Assembly (NCBI RefSeq): GCF_003003005.1
Contig: NZ_PVTR01000003.1
Span: forward strand, 294,890 to 358,889
Direction: 5' to 3'
DNA: 64,000 nt
DNA from: Mongoliibacter ruber
Lineage (GTDB): Bacteria > Bacteroidota > Bacteroidia > Cytophagales > Cyclobacteriaceae
Part shown: one piece after another, positions 1-8,260 of the stretch
How the letters are laid out: each line of letters begins with the position of its first letter
Position numbering within the stretch: the first letter of the stretch is position 1
Position numbers and translations under genes: made by a program
Notes under the pieces: model-generated
The model's input: the letters and a program-made list of their open reading frames with translations, nothing else
Databases searched by the model: none
What the model was told of the DNA's origin: nothing

Positions 1-597
1 ATAGTTATCAAGTGTTTGTTTAAGATTTGTGCTCGAAGACCTTAAGATTTCAAGGAGTTCCAGGTTTTCTTTATCTTCAATTTTGGTAAGATCTATTAGG
101 TTGAAAATCGAAAGAAAGTTATTGACAGGAGACCTCAGGTCATGAGTTGTCCTGTAAGTCAGATTTTCTAATTCTTTATTGATTGAAGTAAGGTTTGCAA
201 GCAAAAGATTGCGCTCATTTTCAAGCTTTTTCTTGTAGGTAATGTCTTTTGCAATAGCGAAGATCAGTTCCTCTTGTTCAAGAAACATTGAGGTCCAAGC
301 TAACCATACAACCTTGCCGGATTTTGTCAGGTACCTATTTTCAAAATTGAGTAATGGCTTTTTCTTGGTGAGTTCCTTTCGGGCTTTTGCTGTCAGTTCT
401 TGGTCCTCAGGATGCACAAAATCATTTATGGGTGTTTTGAAAAGTTCTTCTTCATCATATCCTAACAATTTACTGACAGCAGGATTGATTCGTTTGAAAT
501 AGCCATCATATCCAGCAATACAAAAAAGATCAGGGCTTATGTCAAAAAAAATATCGAGTTTTTGCAGTATCTCTGAATTAAGATTGTCTTTCTTCAT
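1..597 (-). CDS. PAS-domain sensor histidine kinase, N-terminal part (cut by window edge)
   Basis: The minus strand is open from an ATG at 597 to base 1, giving 199 residues of a longer protein. Residues about 10-125 look like a PAS sensor domain (SPDLFCIAGYDG, then FENRYLTKSGKVVWLAW). Next comes a charged linker and the dimerisation/phosphoacceptor helix with THDLRSPVNNF; the predicted phosphorylated His is residue 152. There is no signal peptide or membrane segment in the visible part, so a cytoplasmic kinase is inferred. The ATPase domain must lie to the left of the window. The gene is divergent from the HTH-nucleotidyltransferase gene, and its partner regulator is not visible. Confidence 0.85.
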   Translation of the reverse strand, partial: MKKDNLNSEILQKLDIFFDISPDLFCIAGYDGYFKRINPAVSKLLGYDEEELFKTPINDFVHPEDQELTAKARKELTKKKPLLNFENRYLTKSGKVVWLAWTSMFLEQEELIFAIAKDITYKKKLENERNLLLANLTSINKELENLTYRTTHDLRSPVNNFLSIFNLIDLTKIEDKENLELLEILRSSSTNLKQTLDNY

Positions 598-771
598 ATG
601 GTATAATGGGGTTTCTGATAGCTTTGGGGTGCTATCACAAACATACATTTTTAATTCCAAGTAAGAGATTAAGTTTATGTGATTGGAAGCGCCAGAAATA
701 ATTCTTCATCACTTTCCCAATTTTTATTACCAGAACGTTCTCATTTTAAAATTATGTAGAGTTACACACCA

Positions 772-779
772 TATTTTTG
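772..779 (+). promoter_or_regulatory. Putative -7 promoter box (TATTTTTG) of the HTH-MNT/HEPN operon
   Basis: The octamer fits the Bacteroidota -7 consensus TAnnTTTG. It lies about 35 nt upstream of the preferred start at 813 and overlaps the palindrome at 776-794. No good -33 TTG element is obvious, so this is a moderate call. Confidence 0.4.
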
Positions 780-794
780 ACTAAATTAGTCAAA
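776..794. promoter_or_regulatory. Perfect palindrome, likely autoregulatory operator
   Basis: TTTGACTAA-A-TTAGTCAAA is a perfect inverted repeat with 9-bp arms around one central base. It sits between the putative -7 box and the start of a gene encoding an XRE-type DNA-binding domain. XRE antitoxins commonly repress their own operon from such sites, so an operator is inferred. The position also argues against the in-frame TTG at 777 as the true start, because that codon lies inside the palindrome. Confidence 0.55.
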
Positions 795-812
795 TTATTT
801 CTGATGGAAATT

Positions 813-1406
813 ATGAATAAACTCGGGGAAAAATTGAGAAGTATAAGGAAATTAAAAAAACTGCCATTGCGAACTGTAGCTGCAGCCTTGGACATCGATC
901 AGGCCATCATCAGTAAGGTGGAGCGGGGAATTAGAAAACTCTCCAAAAATCAGGTCATCAAATTGTCAGAACTTTATCAAGTCCCTTTATCAGAACTTTT
1001 GGTGCTTTGGATGGCAGATAAAGTGATATATGACCTGGGTGATGACGACGAACTGGCCAAAGAAGCCTTGAAAGTAGCCGAGGAAGAAGTTGCTTATAGG
1101 GTTTTTGAAAAGCTGGATAGATCTAAAATTACCAAACACCTTGTGGATGAAATAAAAAAAATCCCTCAAATCAAAAAAGCTTGGCTTTATGGCTCTTTTG
1201 CCCGTAAAGATGATGGGCCTGATAGCGATATTGATGTTGCAATAGAAACTGAAGAGAGTTTTAGCTATTTTGACTTGGCTAATGTGCAATATAAACTTGA
1301 GCAAAAAGTTGACAGAAAAGTTGATATTGGTTGGTTGGAGAGCTTTAAAGATTATGTTTGGGAGAATGTTAAACCTGACCTGATTTTAATTTATGAAAAA
1401 GGATGA
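813..1406 (+). CDS. XRE HTH domain fused to MNT-type nucleotidyltransferase (antitoxin of a HEPN module)
   Basis: From the ATG at 813 the product has 197 residues; ATG 804 and TTG 777 are in-frame alternatives. Residues about 1-60 form an XRE helix-turn-helix (LRSIRKLKKLPLRTVAAAL, then SKVERG). A helical linker follows, then a minimal nucleotidyltransferase domain with the full GSX10DXD motif (Gly127-Ser128, Asp139, Asp141) and a third Asp near 171 (KVDIGW). In the MntA/HepT family this domain transfers AMP onto a Tyr of the HEPN toxin and so neutralises it. Here the catalytic motif is intact. The gene overlaps the HEPN gene by 14 nt, so the two are translated together. Fusion to an HTH domain is the unusual part; MntA is usually a lone domain. 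Confidence 0.88.
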   Translation: MNKLGEKLRSIRKLKKLPLRTVAAALDIDQAIISKVERGIRKLSKNQVIKLSELYQVPLSELLVLWMADKVIYDLGDDDELAKEALKVAEEEVAYRVFEKLDRSKITKHLVDEIKKIPQIKKAWLYGSFARKDDGPDSDIDVAIETEESFSYFDLANVQYKLEQKVDRKVDIGWLESFKDYVWENVKPDLILIYEKG

Positions 1407-1752
1407 GCACATTGAAAGTATGGTTAGGTTGACTCATATTAAAGACGCAATCAAGCAAATCCATGAGTTTATGGGTGATTCTGATTGGAAAGCATTTGAA
1501 AGCCATAGAATGCTACAAGATGCTGTCCACTTCCAATTTGCCGTAATTGGAGAAGCCATCAAATATGTGGAAGAAGAAAAACTGAATAAATATGATTATC
1601 CATGGCATCAGGTGCGGTCTTTTCGAAATCTTATTGTCCATGAGTATTTCAATATTAGAATAATTGCAGTCTGGAATATTATCAAAAACGATTTGGATGA
1701 GCTTGAAAAAATCATAAACCTTATGTTGAAAAATGAATTTGGAATTTCCTGA
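1393..1752 (+). CDS. HEPN-domain toxin, HepT/DUF86 family
   Basis: The 119-residue, mostly helical protein carries the RX4HXY motif as RNLIVHEY (Arg78, His83, Tyr85). In HepT-type toxins the Arg and His form the RNase active site and the Tyr is the residue AMPylated by the partner nucleotidyltransferase. The reading frame starts 14 nt before the antitoxin gene stops, the usual arrangement of the module. Length matches the family. Toxic RNase activity and AMPylation are inferred from the family and have not been shown for this pair. Confidence 0.88.
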   Translation: MKKDEHIESMVRLTHIKDAIKQIHEFMGDSDWKAFESHRMLQDAVHFQFAVIGEAIKYVEEEKLNKYDYPWHQVRSFRNLIVHEYFNIRIIAVWNIIKNDLDELEKIINLMLKNEFGIS

Positions 1753-1769
1753 CACAAATTAAAATTATA

Positions 1770-3356
1770 ATGAAAACCTTCTCCCTATTCCTCTCTTTCC
1801 TGCTGATCTCTTTCAGCACATTTTCCCAAATCCAAAAAAACTGGGCTTGGGGTGGCCCATTAGATCCTTTACAGGAGAAATATCAAGTCCTCCACTATCA
1901 CTTGGAACTGGAGCTTTTCCCGGAAACCCAAGAAATCAAAGGTAAAAACAAGGTGACTTTTGACTCCAAGGAAAAACTTGACACCCTCAGACTTAACCTG
2001 ATTGAGGAATACAATGTAAGCAAAGTAATCATGGATGGCCAAGAAATCACGTTCCGCCATTTTGGAGATACCTTGGATATTTTCCCTATTGACTGTACCT
2101 GCGAGGAGGTGGAAATATATTATGGCGGCCGCACCCCTATTGCTATCAACCCTCCATGGACCGGTGGCTTTACATGGGAGTTGGACGAATTGGGTAACCA
2201 TTGGATGGGCCTTTCTTCTCAAAATGAAGGCGCCAAAATCTTTATGCCTTGCCTCGACCATCCTTCGAGCGAGCCTATCAATGGGGTTGACCTGATTTTC
2301 ACTGCTCCCAAACCATATTTTGTAGCATCCAATGGACGGCTAGTGGAAAGCAATTCCGAAAAAGATAAAGTGACTTACCATTGGACTACACAATATCCCA
2401 TCAACAATTACAACATCAACTTTACACTTGGAGTATTTCATGAGGAGTCAACTATTTTTCAAAGTGCTGATGGCACGCAAATCCCTATGTTCGTCTATGT
2501 GCTGCAACAAAACCGCAATAAAGCAAAGGAACTTTTGGAAGTACTGAAAACTTCAGCAAAAACACACGAAAAATTCTTTGGCCCATACCCATTTTCCGAT
2601 GATAAAATAGCTGTTGTAGAAACCCCATACCTCGGAATGGAACATCAAACAATCAATGCCTATGGGAATGATTTCAAATTTGAGAAAATTGGCAATGTGA
2701 CCGCAGACTGGCTTCTCCACCATGAATTGGGGCATGAGTGGTTTGGGAATAAAATTTCTGTCAAAGATTGGGCAGATTTTTGGATACATGAAGGATTGAC
2801 AGCGTATGGAGATTGGCTATTTTATCTTGAACATGGCGGTGAGGAAGCGTATATGGAAAAGGTAGGGTCAGTTAGGAAATCAATTGCCCATGCAAGACCG
2901 ATAGTCAGTCCAAGAAATTCCACTTCTGATTTTGCCTACCATCCCGAAATATACACCAAAGGTGCCTTCATCATCCACTCCCTTCGGTATTATTTGGGAG
3001 ACGAAATATTTTTCCCAATGTTGAAAGCATTTGCTTCAGATGAAAGATTTACCTACGAAAACCTGGTTGAAACTTCAGATTTTACTGATTTTGTGCAAAA
3101 GTATTCGGGTGAAGACTTACAGGGATTTTTTGACATGTACTTGAAAACTATCCATGTGCCAAAAGTAAAAATCAAGAAAAAAGGTAAGAAGGGCTACCAG
3201 GTAAGTCTGCCAAATATAAATTTCAAAATGCCTGTGGAAATCAAAACTTCCAACGGCTATGAGCGTCATGTTTTATCCTCTAAACCTGTATTGGTAAAAA
3301 GTGAAATCATGATAGAAGTAGATCCCAAAAACTGGTACTTAATGAAAAAAGACTGA
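1770..3356 (+). CDS. Secreted M1-family zinc metallopeptidase
   Basis: A 528-residue protein with a cleavable leader (residues 1-20, ending TFSQ). It has the N-terminal beta-domain of aminopeptidase N-like enzymes, the substrate motif GMEHQ (289-293, in place of GAMEN), and the gluzincin site HELGH (318-322) followed 18 residues later by the second Glu (341, in HEGLTAYGDW). All zinc ligands and the catalytic Glu are present. It is short for M1 because it lacks the large C-terminal helical domain, as in many Bacteroidota secreted members. It should act on peptides in the periplasm or outside. The stop overlaps the next start by one base (TGATG), so it heads an operon with the glycerophosphodiesterase. 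Confidence 0.9.
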   Translation: MKTFSLFLSFLLISFSTFSQIQKNWAWGGPLDPLQEKYQVLHYHLELELFPETQEIKGKNKVTFDSKEKLDTLRLNLIEEYNVSKVIMDGQEITFRHFGDTLDIFPIDCTCEEVEIYYGGRTPIAINPPWTGGFTWELDELGNHWMGLSSQNEGAKIFMPCLDHPSSEPINGVDLIFTAPKPYFVASNGRLVESNSEKDKVTYHWTTQYPINNYNINFTLGVFHEESTIFQSADGTQIPMFVYVLQQNRNKAKELLEVLKTSAKTHEKFFGPYPFSDDKIAVVETPYLGMEHQTINAYGNDFKFEKIGNVTADWLLHHELGHEWFGNKISVKDWADFWIHEGLTAYGDWLFYLEHGGEEAYMEKVGSVRKSIAHARPIVSPRNSTSDFAYHPEIYTKGAFIIHSLRYYLGDEIFFPMLKAFASDERFTYENLVETSDFTDFVQKYSGEDLQGFFDMYLKTIHVPKVKIKKKGKKGYQVSLPNINFKMPVEIKTSNGYERHVLSSKPVLVKSEIMIEVDPKNWYLMKKD

Positions 3357-4174
3357 TGAAAAAGAGAATAATGTTTTTGCTTCCTCTACTTTTAATGGGT
3401 TTCATTTGTGCTGGCACCGCACAAAACCTAAGAGAAAAAATAAACAGCGAAGGGCTTATCATCTGCAGTCATCGTGCAGCAATGTCTCCTGATATTCCTG
3501 AAAACAGCCTTTATTCAATGGGAAGATCCAAATCCGCGGGCTTGGATATGCATGAAATTGACCTGGCAGAAAGCAAAGATGGAGTTCTTTTTCTCCTCCA
3601 CGACAAAACCTTAGACAGAACCACAGAAAGCACTGGTCTTATTGCCGAAAAAACCAGCGAAGAACTGGCTGAGGTAAAACTCAAAGGACTAGAAGAAAAG
3701 CTCCCAAAATTTGAACAGACTTTGGAGTTTGCCAAGCAAAATCAAATTTTTCTTATGCTGGATGTTAAAGAAGCCTCACTCGAAAAGGTTATCAACTTGG
3801 TGGAGCACTTCGACATGTTAGACCAAGTGATGGTATTGACTTTCAATGAAACACGGGCACAAGAAGCTTTGAATTTACCGCAAAAATTTCTCCTTTCTGT
3901 TCTCATTACCAAAGAAGAAGATTTAGATTTTTACCTCTGCAAGACAGATGATCCATACTTCTTGATTGCTTATCTCAATCAAAATGCACCGGTGTCTCTT
4001 TACGAAAAAACAAAGAACATAGGGCTACCGATCGTTACTGATGCCATGGGAGAGCCTGACAAAGAAGCGCAGGAATCTGGGCATCAGGTGTATCTGGAGT
4101 TTATTGATAAACGACAGCCGGATATTTTGGTATCTGATTATCCTTTACAACTGCGGGCGGCCGTGGAAGATTGA
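3356..4174 (+). CDS. Secreted glycerophosphodiester phosphodiesterase family protein
   Basis: A 272-residue protein with an N-terminal leader (residues 1-22, ending GTAQ). The GDPD catalytic set is intact: HR (39-40), EN (49-50), ExD (67-69) and HDKTLDRTT (from 82). These enzymes hydrolyse glycerophosphodiesters released from phospholipids to glycerol-3-phosphate and an alcohol, using a divalent metal. It is translationally coupled to the M1 peptidase upstream. The natural substrate in this organism cannot be told from sequence. Confidence 0.88.
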   Translation: MKKRIMFLLPLLLMGFICAGTAQNLREKINSEGLIICSHRAAMSPDIPENSLYSMGRSKSAGLDMHEIDLAESKDGVLFLLHDKTLDRTTESTGLIAEKTSEELAEVKLKGLEEKLPKFEQTLEFAKQNQIFLMLDVKEASLEKVINLVEHFDMLDQVMVLTFNETRAQEALNLPQKFLLSVLITKEEDLDFYLCKTDDPYFLIAYLNQNAPVSLYEKTKNIGLPIVTDAMGEPDKEAQESGHQVYLEFIDKRQPDILVSDYPLQLRAAVED

Positions 4175-4255
4175 TTTTTTGGTAAAACCCTGACGTTTTC
4201 AAAATATTTGACCAAATTGGCTTAGAGAGTTAATTATCAATTTAAAAAAACAAAC

Positions 4256-5497
4256 ATGAGCCCAAAGGTTCTCATAAGGCTTTCATTGATCGTCAACTAC
4301 ATGGTTTTTGCCGTTCTCCTCAATTCTGTTGGAGCCGTCATCTTACAGGTGCAGCGCACTTTTGATGTCAGCAAGGCGGAAGCTTCAGTGCTCGAAGGCT
4401 TTAAAGATTTACCCATCGCGATATTTTCCTTCATTGTTGCTTCCTTACTGCCAAAAGTAGGTTTGAAAAAAGGGATGCTAGGCGCCTTATTTTTGGTAGC
4501 GGCGATTTGTTTTATGATGCCCCTGATGGCTGATGAATTTTGGTATTTCAAACTCCTCTTTGCCGCTGTGGGAATTTCCTTCGCAGTCATCAAGGTTTCA
4601 GTATTTGCCATGATAGGTTTGGTTACGGAGAATACCAAAGAACATTCCAGCCTGATGAGCACCATAGAAGGGTTTTTTATGGTAGGTGTATTGGTCGGGA
4701 ATGTATTTTTCAGCCTATTCGTCAATGATGCAGATCCAACTTCCCGTTATTGGCTGAATATTTATTGGTATTTGGGAGCTATGACTTTGGCCGCTGCTTT
4801 ATTATTGTTTTGGGCAAAAATCAACGAATCTGAATCCAAAAGAGAGAATACCAAAGCTTGGGATGAATTTCTGGATATGCTCAAGTTGGTCATCAAACCA
4901 TTGGTTTTGGTATTTGCAGCCTCTGCCTTTCTCTTCGTATTGATAGAACAGAGTTTTATGACATGGACACCCACCTTTTACCAAGACGTGCTAAAAGTAC
5001 CTGCCAGTATGGGTATTCAAGCAGGTGCTGTGCTTGCAGGAGTCTTGGCTATAGGAAGGCTACTAGCGGGAGTCATTCTGAAAAAAATCCACTGGCTCAC
5101 TTTTACACTTTCCTGCACCTTTTTGGTCGGAGTATGTGTGATACTGACTTTGCCATTGACGGCAAACTTACCAGAGGCCATTGAAGCCATCACTTGGTTC
5201 AATGCACCTTTTGTAGTCTACCTATTTCCAATCTTGGGGCTATTCCTCGCTCCTATTTATCCTACGATCAATTCCGTAGTGCTAAGTGCGCTACCCAGGT
5301 ATATGCAAAGTTCCATGTCTGGATTGATAGTGGTGTTTTCTGCACTTGGAGGCACAACTGGCTCCATCATTACAGGACATATCTTTGAGGCATATGGAGG
5401 CACCAATGCCTTCTATTTCTCATTGATTCCTATCGTTGCCTTATGTTTGATTTTGATTTTGCTCAATAGACAAGTAAAGAAAAATGTTCCATCATAA
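4256..5497 (+). CDS. Major facilitator superfamily transporter
   Basis: The 413-residue protein has about 12 hydrophobic segments in two halves, split by a charged central loop near residues 185-200 (KINESESKRENTKAW), as in sugar-type MFS permeases. It overlaps the trehalase gene by 14 nt, so the two are very likely co-translated. From this context it is inferred to move trehalose or a related sugar across the inner membrane. Substrate and direction are unproven, and no specific MFS subfamily is recognised. Confidence 0.85.
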   Translation: MSPKVLIRLSLIVNYMVFAVLLNSVGAVILQVQRTFDVSKAEASVLEGFKDLPIAIFSFIVASLLPKVGLKKGMLGALFLVAAICFMMPLMADEFWYFKLLFAAVGISFAVIKVSVFAMIGLVTENTKEHSSLMSTIEGFFMVGVLVGNVFFSLFVNDADPTSRYWLNIYWYLGAMTLAAALLLFWAKINESESKRENTKAWDEFLDMLKLVIKPLVLVFAASAFLFVLIEQSFMTWTPTFYQDVLKVPASMGIQAGAVLAGVLAIGRLLAGVILKKIHWLTFTLSCTFLVGVCVILTLPLTANLPEAIEAITWFNAPFVVYLFPILGLFLAPIYPTINSVVLSALPRYMQSSMSGLIVVFSALGGTTGSIITGHIFEAYGGTNAFYFSLIPIVALCLILILLNRQVKKNVPS

Positions 5498-6998
5498 ATA
5501 CAATCCCCCTGACGAAATCTACCAGGAGCTCTTTGATGCTGTACAGCTCAATGACATATTCCCTGATTCAAAGACATTCGTGGACTGTGTACCAAAGAGA
5601 AGTCCAGACATGATCATGCACGATTTTTACCAATCAATACAAAATGAAGATTTTGACCTCAGGTCTTTCGTAGAAGACAATTTTCATATCCCCGAAGATC
5701 ATGAATCTGCAGAGTTGCCAGAGGGACTTTCTCTAGAAGACAGACTCCATCGTCATTGGGACACCCTGCGCAGAGAGCCTGATGTTGAGAACCGTGATTC
5801 AAGTTTGCTCGAACTCCCCCATCCCTATATTGTGCCTGGAGGAAGATTTCGCGAAATCTATTATTGGGATTCATACTTTACCATGCTAGGACTAAAAGCA
5901 TCGGGCAGGATCGATCTCATTGAGTCCATGGTTGACAACTTCGCTTTTTTAATCAATACAGTTGGGCATATCCCAAATGGAAACAGGACCTACTTTCTTT
6001 CAAGGTCACAGCCTCCTTTTTTTGCGAAAATGGTGGAACTACTTTGTGAGGCAAAAAGTAATAAAAATATCATCAAAGAATACCTCCCTGAGATCATTAT
6101 GGAATATGCATTCTGGACCGAAGGAGAAGCTGACATACACTTGCCGGGAAAAAGGTACAAGCGTGTAGTCATGCAAGATGAAGACTCATTTATGAACCGA
6201 TACTGGGATGATGAAGACACACCGAGACCGGAATCTTTTCTGGAAGATGTGGAATTGTCTGAAAAAAGCAGGAGGTACCCTGACAAGTTATTCAAAAATC
6301 TCCGAGCCGCTTGTGAGTCCGGTTGGGATTTTAGCAGTAGGTGGTTGTACCATCCGGATGACCTCAAAAGTGTACAAACAATTGCCTTGATCCCTATAGA
6401 TCTCAATGTTTTGCTATCTGAAACCGAGAGGATTATTTCCCTGGGATTTGAAATGGAAGGTGATGAGAAGCTATCTAAGAAGTTTGAAAAAATCAGAAAA
6501 AATAGAATTGAAGCCATCAGCAGGTATTGCTGGAACGAAGAGAGTGGTATTTTTCTTGATTTTCATATCAAATTCAAAGAGCAAATGGACAGGCCATCAC
6601 TCGCAATGCTTTATCCTCTTTGGGCAAAAATAGCCAGTGATGAACAGGCGGAAAAGGTAATTGCTTTCGTAGAAAAAAATCTTTTCAAAGCCGGAGGACT
6701 TGTCACCACCACAATCAACAGTGGTCAACAATGGGATGCTCCAAATGGCTGGGCACCTTTGCAGTGGATAGGATTCGAGGCTTTTAGAAATTATGGACGT
6801 GAAGACCTGGCCGCCGAACTGGCTAAAAGGTGGACAAATCTCAATGAAAAGGTATTTGCCCAAACCGGTAAAATGATGGAAAAATACAACGTAGAAGACC
6901 TCAGCCTAGAAGCCGGCGGAGGAGAATATCCAGTACAAGATGGCTTTGGATGGACAAACGGCGTATACTTATCTATGAAAGAAAAATTGAAAAGATAA
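5484..6998 (+). CDS. treF: Cytoplasmic alpha,alpha-trehalase (GH37)
   Basis: A 504-residue glycoside hydrolase with both trehalase signatures: PGGRFREIYYWDSYF (starting at residue 118) and QWDAPNGWAPLQW near the C-terminus. The catalytic-acid region ESGWDFSSRW and a glycine-rich C-terminal loop (EAGGGEYPVQDGFGWTNG) are also present. It should cleave trehalose to two glucose molecules. There is no leader peptide, so it is cytoplasmic like TreF and unlike periplasmic TreA. Its start lies inside the MFS gene, which suggests coupled uptake and hydrolysis. Confidence 0.93.
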   Translation: MFHHKYNPPDEIYQELFDAVQLNDIFPDSKTFVDCVPKRSPDMIMHDFYQSIQNEDFDLRSFVEDNFHIPEDHESAELPEGLSLEDRLHRHWDTLRREPDVENRDSSLLELPHPYIVPGGRFREIYYWDSYFTMLGLKASGRIDLIESMVDNFAFLINTVGHIPNGNRTYFLSRSQPPFFAKMVELLCEAKSNKNIIKEYLPEIIMEYAFWTEGEADIHLPGKRYKRVVMQDEDSFMNRYWDDEDTPRPESFLEDVELSEKSRRYPDKLFKNLRAACESGWDFSSRWLYHPDDLKSVQTIALIPIDLNVLLSETERIISLGFEMEGDEKLSKKFEKIRKNRIEAISRYCWNEESGIFLDFHIKFKEQMDRPSLAMLYPLWAKIASDEQAEKVIAFVEKNLFKAGGLVTTTINSGQQWDAPNGWAPLQWIGFEAFRNYGREDLAAELAKRWTNLNEKVFAQTGKMMEKYNVEDLSLEAGGGEYPVQDGFGWTNGVYLSMKEKLKR

Positions 6999-7015
6999 CC
7001 AACTCACTCATAAAG

Positions 7016-8260
7016 ATGAATACACTTAAAAAAATCTCACTTGGGATTTGCTTTTTGCTTCTGAGTTTTTCTGCCGCAATTAGCCAAAACTCCCCGCATG
7101 CCTTTTACCTAACATGGACTGAAGATCCCACGACCTCCATCGACGTGGATTGGCATACAGATGATACTGAGCCACTCCAACTCAACTTCCGTAGAAAAGG
7201 AAACGAGGAGTGGAGAAGCTTCGAAAGCAAAGTCCTTCCATTTCCTTTTTCAGAAAGAAAGGTACACAGGGTAGCAGTAAGAGGGCTTCAACCAGCTACT
7301 GAATATGAGGTGAGTTTTGACGGAGGCACTACACTTTATTATTTCAGGACCATGCCTGACGATCTGGGGAAAAACAGCATTAAGATTGCAATAGGAGGAG
7401 ATTCTATGCACCAAAAAAATTGGTTTGAAAAAACCAACCGTGTAGTGACTTCATACGAACCGGATTTTGTCATCATCGGTGGAGATATGGCTTATGAAAA
7501 TGGCATTGCTAACAATATTCAGAGGATTTACGATTGGTTTGATGCTTATTCCACCACGCTGGTGACTGATGATGGAAGAATATTGCCTTGCGTAGTTGCC
7601 GTTGGCAATCACGAGGTCGTAGAAGGCTATCACCGAAACCACCCAGGCTATAAACAAAATAACGATTTCAGGAGAAGAATAGCACCCTACTTTTACGGCC
7701 TGTTTGCCTTTCCTGGCCAACCAGGCTATAACGTGCTAGACTTCGGAAAATACTTAAGTTTGATCATTTTAGACACTGAACACAGCAATCCCATACAAGG
7801 TGACCAAACCAAATGGCTCAACAAGACTTTCAAGGACCGAAAAGATGTACTCCATAAAATCCCCATCTACCATGTCCCCGGTTTCCCTTCTGTAAGGAAT
7901 TATGAGGATAAAGTACAAACACTAGTGCGGGAAGAATGGACGCCGATATTTGAGAAAAACGGAGTCAAATTAGCTTTTGAAAATCATGATCACGCTTACA
8001 AGAGGACATTCCCAATAAAGGGTATGGAAATAGATCAATCAGGTATTATTTATGTGGGAGATGGATCTTGGGGTGTAGCGCCCAGAGATATCCATGAGGT
8101 GGAAGAAACCTGGTACCTTAGAAAAGCCCAATCTGTAAGGGCATTTACCTTATTGACCTTAGAAGGAAGTCATTTTAGTTTCATTTCTGTGGATGAAGAT
8201 GGCAATGTCATTGATACGTTTCCTGAGAATCCAATGGTTTCTTCGATAGAAGACCAATAG
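7016..8260 (+). CDS. Secreted purple-acid-type metallophosphoesterase with fibronectin-like N-domain
   Basis: From ATG 7016 the product is 414 residues with a clear leader (LLLSFSAAISQ). An N-terminal beta-sandwich (about 25-115) resembles the purple acid phosphatase fibronectin-like domain. The metal-binding motifs follow in order: GGDSMHQ, GGDMAYENG, GNHEVVEG, a His in the YHVPG segment, and FENHDHAYKRTFP. It is expected to release phosphate from extracellular esters. An in-frame upstream ATG (6950) lies inside the trehalase gene and would hide the leader, so 7016 is preferred. The last 53 nt overlap the convergent symporter gene. Confidence 0.87.
   Translation: MNTLKKISLGICFLLLSFSAAISQNSPHAFYLTWTEDPTTSIDVDWHTDDTEPLQLNFRRKGNEEWRSFESKVLPFPFSERKVHRVAVRGLQPATEYEVSFDGGTTLYYFRTMPDDLGKNSIKIAIGGDSMHQKNWFEKTNRVVTSYEPDFVIIGGDMAYENGIANNIQRIYDWFDAYSTTLVTDDGRILPCVVAVGNHEVVEGYHRNHPGYKQNNDFRRRIAPYFYGLFAFPGQPGYNVLDFGKYLSLIILDTEHSNPIQGDQTKWLNKTFKDRKDVLHKIPIYHVPGFPSVRNYEDKVQTLVREEWTPIFEKNGVKLAFENHDHAYKRTFPIKGMEIDQSGIIYVGDGSWGVAPRDIHEVEETWYLRKAQSVRAFTLLTLEGSHFSFISVDEDGNVIDTFPENPMVSSIEDQ

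Noticed and set aside
242-502. Plus-strand frame antisense to the histidine kinase
   Set aside because: The minus strand encodes a convincing PAS/kinase sequence over the same bases; the plus-strand product has no features.
777-812. TTG start giving a 12-residue longer HTH-nucleotidyltransferase
   Set aside because: The extra codons lie in the palindrome and promoter box, and the XRE domain normally starts at the residues encoded from 813.
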